A stretch of DNA of 64,000 bases from Idiomarina sp. (lineage in GTDB: Bacteria; Pseudomonadota; Gammaproteobacteria; Enterobacterales; Alteromonadaceae): positions 372,001 through 436,000 of the forward strand of contig JAFIFP010000009.1 in the NCBI GenBank assembly GCA_020831965.1, written 5' to 3'. Shown here piece by piece: positions 58,689 to 64,000 of this stretch. The number at the start of each line of letters is the position of its first letter. Position 1 is the first letter of the stretch. A program made the translations under genes and the position numbers. A model generated the notes under the pieces. The model saw only the letters and a program-made list of their open reading frames with translations, ran no database searches and was not told the origin of the DNA.

Positions 58689-59621
58689 TTAAGAGATCGC
58701 TTTTTCGAGTTCAGGAAGAACCTCGAATAAATCACCAACCAAGCCATAATCTGCGACCTGGAAAATTGGTGCCTCTTCATCTTTATTAATTGCAACAATG
58801 ACTTTGGAGTCTTTCATCCCCGCAAGGTGCTGAATGGCTCCACTGATACCGACCGCAATGTACAAGTCTGGTGCTACAATTTTACCCGTTTGCCCAACCT
58901 GCATGTCATTGGGTACAAAACCTGCGTCAACCGCTGCACGTGATGCACCAATCGCTGCACCCAATTTATCCGCAATTCCTTCAAGCAGTTTGAAGTTGTC
59001 ACCGTTTTGCATACCACGGCCACCTGAAATGACGACGCGCGCGGCGGTTAAATCTGGACGCTCTGATTTCGCCAACTCCTCACCAACAAAGCGAACATTG
59101 TCAGCAGAAAACACACTATCGAGTGCTTCCACGGCTGCACTTCCACCTTCTGCCGCAACGGCATCAAATGCTGTCGCGCGGACGGTAATCACTTTAATGC
59201 TTTCATCACAACGCACGGTCGCAATAGCATTGCCTGCATAGATAGGGCGCTTGAACGTGTCAGCACTTTCGACCGCTACAATGTCAGACACTTGAGCAAC
59301 ATCGAGTAGCGCTGCCACGCGCGGCATAAAGTTCTTACCCGTTGTGGTCGCAGGCGCAACAATATGGCTGTAGTTTTTGCCCAAGTCTGCCACCAATGCC
59401 GACAGATTTTCTGCCAAGAAGTGGCCATAAGCCGCATTATCAGCAACCAAAACCTTCGCTACGCCAGCAGCCTTAGCCGCTGCTTCTGCAACAGCACCAC
59501 AATTTTCACCGGCGACCAGTACATGCATTTCGCCGCCCATTTGCTCGGCTGCCGTCAGTGTCTTTAACGTGGCTGGGGTGAGCGTTTGGTTATCATGCTC
59601 AGCAACAATTAAGATACTCAT
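58689..59621 (-). CDS. etfA: Electron transfer flavoprotein alpha subunit
   Basis: 310 residues. It pairs with EtfB to carry electrons from acyl-CoA dehydrogenases to the quinone pool. The C-terminal FAD domain has [35 protein letters not shown] and [11 protein letters not shown]. Start overlaps the etfB stop (ATGA). Confidence 0.97.
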   Translation of the reverse strand: MSILIVAEHDNQTLTPATLKTLTAAEQMGGEMHVLVAGENCGAVAEAAAKAAGVAKVLVADNAAYGHFLAENLSALVADLGKNYSHIVAPATTTGKNFMPRVAALLDVAQVSDIVAVESADTFKRPIYAGNAIATVRCDESIKVITVRATAFDAVAAEGGSAAVEALDSVFSADNVRFVGEELAKSERPDLTAARVVISGGRGMQNGDNFKLLEGIADKLGAAIGASRAAVDAGFVPNDMQVGQTGKIVAPDLYIAVGISGAIQHLAGMKDSKVIVAINKDEEAPIFQVADYGLVGDLFEVLPELEKAIS

Positions 59622-60367
59622 AATACTTTGGCCTCATTCTTTAACTTCTCAACCAACTCAGCAACGTCGGCAACCTTCACACCGGCACTTCGCTCGGCCG
59701 GCGGCTCTGCCTTTAACAGAGTGACTTTGCTCGTCAGTTCTACACCGAGATCCGCAGCACTTTTAACGTCGAGCGGCTTCCGTTTTGCCTTCATAATATT
59801 TGGCAGTGAAGCGTAACGTGGCTCATTGAGGCGTAAATCCGTAGTCACAATTGCAGGTAAGGTCAGCTCAACTGTTTGCAGCCCGCCATCCACCTCGCGG
59901 GTGACTTGAACCTTGTCACCGTCAACCACCACCTCAGAGGCAAAGGTGCCCTGTGGCATATTAGTCAACGCACCAAGCATTTGGCCCGTTTGGTTATTGT
60001 CTGAGTCAATCGACTGCTTACCCAAAATAACGAGTTGCGGCGCTTCTTCTTCAACAACCTTTTTCAGCAGTTTAGCTACCACCAAAGAGTCCGGCTGGAT
60101 ATCACTTTCAATATGAATGCCTCGGTCGGCACCCAGAGCTAACGCGGTGCGTATTTGCTCTTGGCAGGCTTTCGGGCCAATGGATACCACCACAACTTCT
60201 TCTGCAACGCCTTTTTCTTTCAAGCGCACAGCTTCTTCAACTGCGATTTCACAAAACGGATTCAGCGCCATTTTGACGTTGCTGAGGTCAACATCGGATT
60301 GATCGGCTTTTACACGCACTTTTACGTTGTAATCAATCACACGTTTGACCGCGACCAAAATTTTCAT
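59618..60367 (-). CDS. etfB: Electron transfer flavoprotein beta subunit
   Basis: 249 residues: [19 protein letters not shown] and the AMP-binding and recognition-loop parts, with the C-terminal helix. Upstream of etfA in one operon. The dehydrogenases it serves are not in the window. Confidence 0.97.
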   Translation of the reverse strand: MKILVAVKRVIDYNVKVRVKADQSDVDLSNVKMALNPFCEIAVEEAVRLKEKGVAEEVVVVSIGPKACQEQIRTALALGADRGIHIESDIQPDSLVVAKLLKKVVEEEAPQLVILGKQSIDSDNNQTGQMLGALTNMPQGTFASEVVVDGDKVQVTREVDGGLQTVELTLPAIVTTDLRLNEPRYASLPNIMKAKRKPLDVKSAADLGVELTSKVTLLKAEPPAERSAGVKVADVAELVEKLKNEAKVL

Positions 60368-60548
60368 AACTACTTTCCTTATCCTGTTGGTCTTGGAACG
60401 GAACTTATTTCGCCCGACATTATGTAAAAGCCACCTGCATCACACAAGTCATGTGGCTATAATAGCGGGAATTTTCGTCGGCGCGGAGCTTAGCCCAAGC
60501 TGGCAACTAATCACAACACTTCTCAAAAAAAGCGATGAAATCAGAGAC

Positions 60549-60962
60549 ATGGAACTTAATTCAACGGCTACACAGCTGCTCAACCAACTTTCGGGCTTAC
60601 ATCGCTGGGAAGACCGTTATCGCGCTCTTTTGCAGCTTGATAAAGATTTACCGCGCCAATCTGTGCCTCATGACGAGGCTCATGCCGTTGCAGGCTGTCA
60701 ATCGCCTGTCTGGCTCGCACTCAGTGGAACACCACAAGCAATGCATATTAGTACGGACAGTGATGCCCGATTGGTTCGATCATTGCTGTATCTCATGACT
60801 GCCCCCGTGCAAGGTGCGAGTCAGCAACAACTCAGCGAGTTCGATTTTCAGGGCTGGCTTACCGCATGCGGACTAGCCGACCACTTGAGCGCGTCTCGAG
60901 TGAATGGCTTATATCAGGTTATTCTGGCGCTGCAGCAGCGCGCGTTGAAGAACTGGGCGTAA
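60549..60962 (+). CDS. SufE/CsdE-family sulfur acceptor
   Basis: 137 residues (SufE 138) with the sulfur-accepting Cys50 in VAGCQSPVW. It takes persulfide sulfur from a cysteine desulfurase. Longer frames upstream overlap etfB and lack support. Its 3' end overlaps the convergent tcdA by 44 bases. In E. coli, csdE sits beside csdA and tcdA (csdL); here csdA is missing. Confidence 0.9.
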   Translation: MELNSTATQLLNQLSGLHRWEDRYRALLQLDKDLPRQSVPHDEAHAVAGCQSPVWLALSGTPQAMHISTDSDARLVRSLLYLMTAPVQGASQQQLSEFDFQGWLTACGLADHLSASRVNGLYQVILALQQRALKNWA

Positions 60963-61734
60963 CCGCAGGCAATAACCGTTTCAATAATTGCGCGGCAGCG
61001 AAAAACCCAAAACTCCCCGTCACCATAACTGAAGCACCAAACCCTGTCGCGCAGTCGAGGCGCACAGCCTCATGGCCGGGTTTAGCGTAAGAAACCGCGC
61101 CATCCGCTAGGGGATAACGCAGCTGCTCTTCAGAATACACACAGTCAATCCCAAACTTGCGTTTTGGGTTACGTGGGAAGCCATGTTCTCGGCGCAGCGT
61201 ATTGCGTACCTTCGCCATTAAAGGGTCTTGTTGCACTCGCGCAATGTCCGCTACGCGGATGGCGCTTGGATCAATTTGGCCGCCTGCTCCACCAGTAGTC
61301 ACTACCGGCAATTTGCGGCGTTTGCACCACGCCAACAGCGCCACTTTTGCATTCAAACTGTCGATTGCATCTAACACGCCATGCACATCAGCAGGCAGAT
61401 CAGCGCCAGGTTCCTCCGCGCGAATAAAATCATCCACGATAGTAATTTTAAGTTCTGGGTTGATACCACGCAGGCGTTCAGCAATCACTTCAGTTTTCAA
61501 CCGACCGATAGTATCAGTTAAGGCGTGAGATTGACGGTTCACATTACTGAGACAAACGTCGTCCATATCAATTAAAGTAAGCGCTCCCACGCCGCTGCGA
61601 GCCAACGCTTCCGCTGCCCAGGAACCAACGCCGCCGAGGCCAGCCACCGCCACATGGAGCCGTTGAATCGATTGTGCCTGCTCACGCCCGTACAACCGCT
61701 CTATACCACCAAAGCGTCGCGCGTAATCACTCAT
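60919..61734 (-). CDS. tcdA: tRNA threonylcarbamoyladenosine dehydratase
   Basis: E1-like enzyme of 271 residues that cyclises t6A37 to ct6A in tRNAs. ATP-binding GLGGVGSWAAEALARSG and DMDDVCLSNVNRQ, and the lineage CVYSEEQLRYP are present. ATGA overlap with the PAS gene upstream. Confidence 0.95.
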   Translation of the reverse strand: MSDYARRFGGIERLYGREQAQSIQRLHVAVAGLGGVGSWAAEALARSGVGALTLIDMDDVCLSNVNRQSHALTDTIGRLKTEVIAERLRGINPELKITIVDDFIRAEEPGADLPADVHGVLDAIDSLNAKVALLAWCKRRKLPVVTTGGAGGQIDPSAIRVADIARVQQDPLMAKVRNTLRREHGFPRNPKRKFGIDCVYSEEQLRYPLADGAVSYAKPGHEAVRLDCATGFGASVMVTGSFGFFAAAQLLKRLLPAVTPSSSTRAAAAPE

Positions 61735-62240
61735 TCAAGTTCCTTCCATGACTTTCGCGCCGCTTGCAATGCTGCGCTATGTTGTTGATGTTCCTGTTTT
61801 TCTGCCTTCTTGCGACTTTCAACCTGATCCGTCACGTCGTAGACAATAATGCACAGCCGTTCCACCTCTCCGCGCGCATTTTGAAGCGGCAGTAAGGTCA
61901 CGTTCTGATACATAAAGGGTGCCGTGCCTGTCACAGGACGATATTGCGGGAAGCGGAATAAGTACGGACGTTGTTCCCAAATAATAAATGCCCGACTCAC
62001 TAATTCAAAAGCGCGATCGGCTTTGCGGCGAAACCACGCTTCGTCAATTTCAGCGGCAACTGAAAACAAGCTCCGTCCGCGCACCTGACTCGCCCGTTGA
62101 CCGCTGTGGTTGACCATAAAATCATTCCACAGAGATATATTAAATTGTCTATCCACCACCACAATGCCCACGTCGATCGCGCCAAGAATACTCAGCTTCA
62201 TATGCAATTCATTGATGTCGTCGGTATTGAGCGCGCTCAT
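61731..62240 (-). CDS. PAS-domain protein
   Basis: 169 residues with one PAS fold (about 15-140; GIVVVDRQFNISLWNDFMVNHSG, and the end IIVYDVTDQVESRKKAE) and a helical, basic C-terminal tail. No kinase or output domain. It overlaps the response regulator upstream and tcdA downstream by 4 bases each. It probably senses a signal for the neighbouring regulator. Confidence 0.85.
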   Translation of the reverse strand: MSALNTDDINELHMKLSILGAIDVGIVVVDRQFNISLWNDFMVNHSGQRASQVRGRSLFSVAAEIDEAWFRRKADRAFELVSRAFIIWEQRPYLFRFPQYRPVTGTAPFMYQNVTLLPLQNARGEVERLCIIVYDVTDQVESRKKAEKQEHQQHSAALQAARKSWKELE

Positions 62241-63241
62241 ACGTCCTCCAATAAATGGGCAAGCTGTTGCTCAAGGAGCGGAAGTGAGGTTCCAGGGAAG
62301 AGTAGGAGTAAATCGAACTCAATGGCGAAACCCTCGAGGCGGTAACCAATTTCGATTGCCAGCACCTGTTCCCAGCGATTATGCGCATTTTCTAGGAGCT
62401 GCTTCACCGGCACTTGACGACCTAAAATAACCGGGTGAGCTTGATTGAACCGCACGTGCAGCTGCTCTCCCAGCCCTTGCAAGCACGCACCATTCAGCAG
62501 GTTACTTACATCTAAGAGGGCTTCCAGTTCGTAGCGCTCATCCTTCGGATCATTCCCGAGGAGTCGACCCATATCGCGGAAACTCGCATCGTTAAAGATC
62601 ACCATGGCCTCGCCGTGAATACCATCACCGGAAAAGCCTTGGGTCACTGCTGACACAGATTTAGCTTGGTCGAGTGCTGACAAGACCATGTGGAGTTCAG
62701 ATGCCGCAATTTGATTCACAGTGGGAATAGGAAGCTCAACGAATACATTCAACGCACGAGCCAGCAGTTCGCCTGCGCGCCCCATAGCCACGTTCGCGAC
62801 TTCTTGATACATATCACGTTGATTAACTTCGATATCCGTATCGCGGTCGCCACGGGCCTCGCGACTCTCTGACGCGCTGAAGAAACCAAAGTTACTAAGC
62901 ACTAAGGTCACTGTATCGGCGTCGGTGGGCTTGCGAATAAAGTCGAGAGCACCCAGCTTTAATACTCGCGCTTTGGCTTCAGGTTGCACGTCACCCGACA
63001 CCACAATAACGAGCGCCTGCAGATCATCGCGCCGAATAGCTTCGAGCGTTTCATAGCCGTCCATGACAGGCATATTAAGATCCAGAAAGGTCAGCGCCCC
63101 CTTGCCGGCGCGAATCAGTTCAAGAGCCTCCTGACCGTGCTCCGCAAAATGCAGCTCGATGTCCCAATCGGCGGGCAGAATACGCGCCAATTGCTTACGA
63201 GCAAGAGACGAATCATCGCAAATCAGCACAGGCAGTGTCAT
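62237..63241 (-). CDS. Response regulator with CheC/CheX-like output domain
   Basis: 334 residues: a receiver domain (Asp54 phosphoacceptor, Lys104) followed by a linker and a CheC-like domain (about 140-320; VGELPIPTV-type start, then LLDVSNLLNGACLQGLGEQL). CheC-type domains dephosphorylate CheY-P, so the protein may tune chemotaxis or another phospho-relay. It is first of three overlapping genes. Confidence 0.82.
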   Translation of the reverse strand: MTLPVLICDDSSLARKQLARILPADWDIELHFAEHGQEALELIRAGKGALTFLDLNMPVMDGYETLEAIRRDDLQALVIVVSGDVQPEAKARVLKLGALDFIRKPTDADTVTLVLSNFGFFSASESREARGDRDTDIEVNQRDMYQEVANVAMGRAGELLARALNVFVELPIPTVNQIAASELHMVLSALDQAKSVSAVTQGFSGDGIHGEAMVIFNDASFRDMGRLLGNDPKDERYELEALLDVSNLLNGACLQGLGEQLHVRFNQAHPVILGRQVPVKQLLENAHNRWEQVLAIEIGYRLEGFAIEFDLLLLFPGTSLPLLEQQLAHLLEDV

Positions 63242-63277
63242 AGCACTCCTAATAAACTTAGGTTCTCGCTCGGTATT

Positions 63278-64000
63278 CTAGATGGCAACCGGCGCTTTAA
63301 TGTGAGGATGAGACTGATAGTTTAGCAGTTCAAAATCATCATAGGTGAACGCGAAAATATCTTTTACTGCTGGATTCAAGCGCATTTGCGGCAATGGATG
63401 AGGCTCGCGACTGAGCTGCAGTTCCGCTTGCTCCATGTGATTGCTGTACAAGTGCGCATCGCCCAAGGTATGCACAAAGTCTCCTGGCTCGAGTCCTGTC
63501 ACCTGAGCCACCATCAGCGTGAGTAGCGCATAACTTGCGATATTAAAGGGCACCCCCAAGAAAATATCGGCGCTACGCTGATAAAGCTGACAAGACAACT
63601 TGCCATCGGCGACATAAAACTGGAACAACGTATGACATGGCGGTAATGCTTGGCGCCCCAACTCAGCATTTTCCTGAGGGGACTTTCCACTTACGGGTAA
63701 TACCGCAGGGTTCCAAGCACTGACGAGGAGTCGGCGTGAATCTGGATTTGTTTTAATCTGCTCAATGACTTCGCTAATTTGATCAATCACTTCCCCAGAC
63801 GGTGCAGCCCAACTGCGCCATTGCGCGCCGTAAACTGGGCCCAAGTCACCCTCTGGCGTTGCCCACTCGTCCCAAATACTCACGCCATTCTCTTTGAGAT
63901 AGGCAATGTTTGTGTCCCCTGCCAAAAACCATAAGAGTTCGTGAATAATAGAGCGCAGGTGGCATTTCTTAGTGGTCACCAAGGGAAAGCCCTCGGCAAG
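63278..64000 (-). CDS. thyA: Thymidylate synthase, 5' end beyond the window
   Basis: Methylates dUMP to dTMP with methylene-tetrahydrofolate. 240 codons are visible; the frame runs open through base 64000 (LAEGFP before the first Val), so roughly 24 N-terminal residues are missing. Catalytic Cys lies in [12 protein letters not shown]; the motifs [18 protein letters not shown] and the C-terminal [10 protein letters not shown] are present. Confidence 0.97.
   Translation of the reverse strand, partial: LAEGFPLVTTKKCHLRSIIHELLWFLAGDTNIAYLKENGVSIWDEWATPEGDLGPVYGAQWRSWAAPSGEVIDQISEVIEQIKTNPDSRRLLVSAWNPAVLPVSGKSPQENAELGRQALPPCHTLFQFYVADGKLSCQLYQRSADIFLGVPFNIASYALLTLMVAQVTGLEPGDFVHTLGDAHLYSNHMEQAELQLSREPHPLPQMRLNPAVKDIFAFTYDDFELLNYQSHPHIKAPVAI

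Overview
The window comes from a Gram-negative gammaproteobacterium, most likely a marine or haline member of the Alteromonadales; an Idiomarina/Aliidiomarina-type genome fits best. That placement is inferred from gene content and order, not from a marker-gene search. Much of the window follows the order known from the 56-58 min region of the E. coli chromosome: purL-mltF-tadA, guaA-guaB-xseA, der-bamB-yfgM-hisS-ispG-rodZ-rlmN-ndk, trmJ-cysteine desulfurase, suhB. No rRNA, tRNA, CRISPR array, transposase or integrase gene was seen.

Layout. 1-6.1 kb: acetate activation (acs) with a LuxR-type response regulator directly behind it, a divergent DcaP-like outer-membrane channel, a Smr-domain protein and an exported alkaline phosphatase. 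6.1-17.4 kb: an accessory island, visibly richer in A+T in its small genes. It holds a Sec-exported 2395-residue SpvB/VCBS/Rhs toxin-like protein whose variable tip carries a lipase-type GxSxG motif, a small secreted protein in front of it, three lipoprotein genes behind it (two of them paralogous, one with ankyrin repeats), and then a second, orphan module: a DUF4329/JAB-like Rhs tip coupled to a secreted partner, followed by a 38-bp fragment of Rhs core. A 68-bp copy of the 3' end of purL sits at 7299-7366, about 10.1 kb from the real one at 17424-17491. This looks like the footprint of a recombination or integration event, and it is the most interesting observation here.

17.4-29.5 kb: housekeeping genes for purine synthesis (purL, guaBA), cell-wall turnover (mltF), tRNA editing (tadA), sodium/proton exchange (an NhaC-type antiporter) and DNA repair (xseA). 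Between purL and the island is a 574-bp spacer packed with repeats, including two near-identical terminator hairpins. 29.5-41.8 kb: an MscS channel and a complete type II secretion operon, gspC-D-E-F-G-H-I-J-K-L-M-N; it lacks the prepilin peptidase gene and a pilotin. 42-43.3 kb: heat-shock proteins Hsp15 and Hsp33. 43.3-51.8 kb: the der-to-ndk block. 52-56.6 kb: msrA, a cysteine desulfurase without isc partners, trmJ, suhB, a DUF3545 mini-protein and ung. 56.7-64 kb: a DUF1302 outer-membrane protein, etfBA, sufE/csdE, tcdA, a PAS protein, a response regulator with a CheC-like output domain, and thyA running off the right edge.

How they work together. The type II system can export proteins that Sec has carried to the periplasm. 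The Rhs protein also has a Sec signal and no T6SS (VgrG/PAAR) neighbours, so export by Sec, possibly followed by a second step, is more likely than T6SS delivery. The overlapping genes behind each toxin tip (ATG or GTG starts inside the previous stop region) suggest two toxin-immunity modules whose protective proteins act in the cell envelope.
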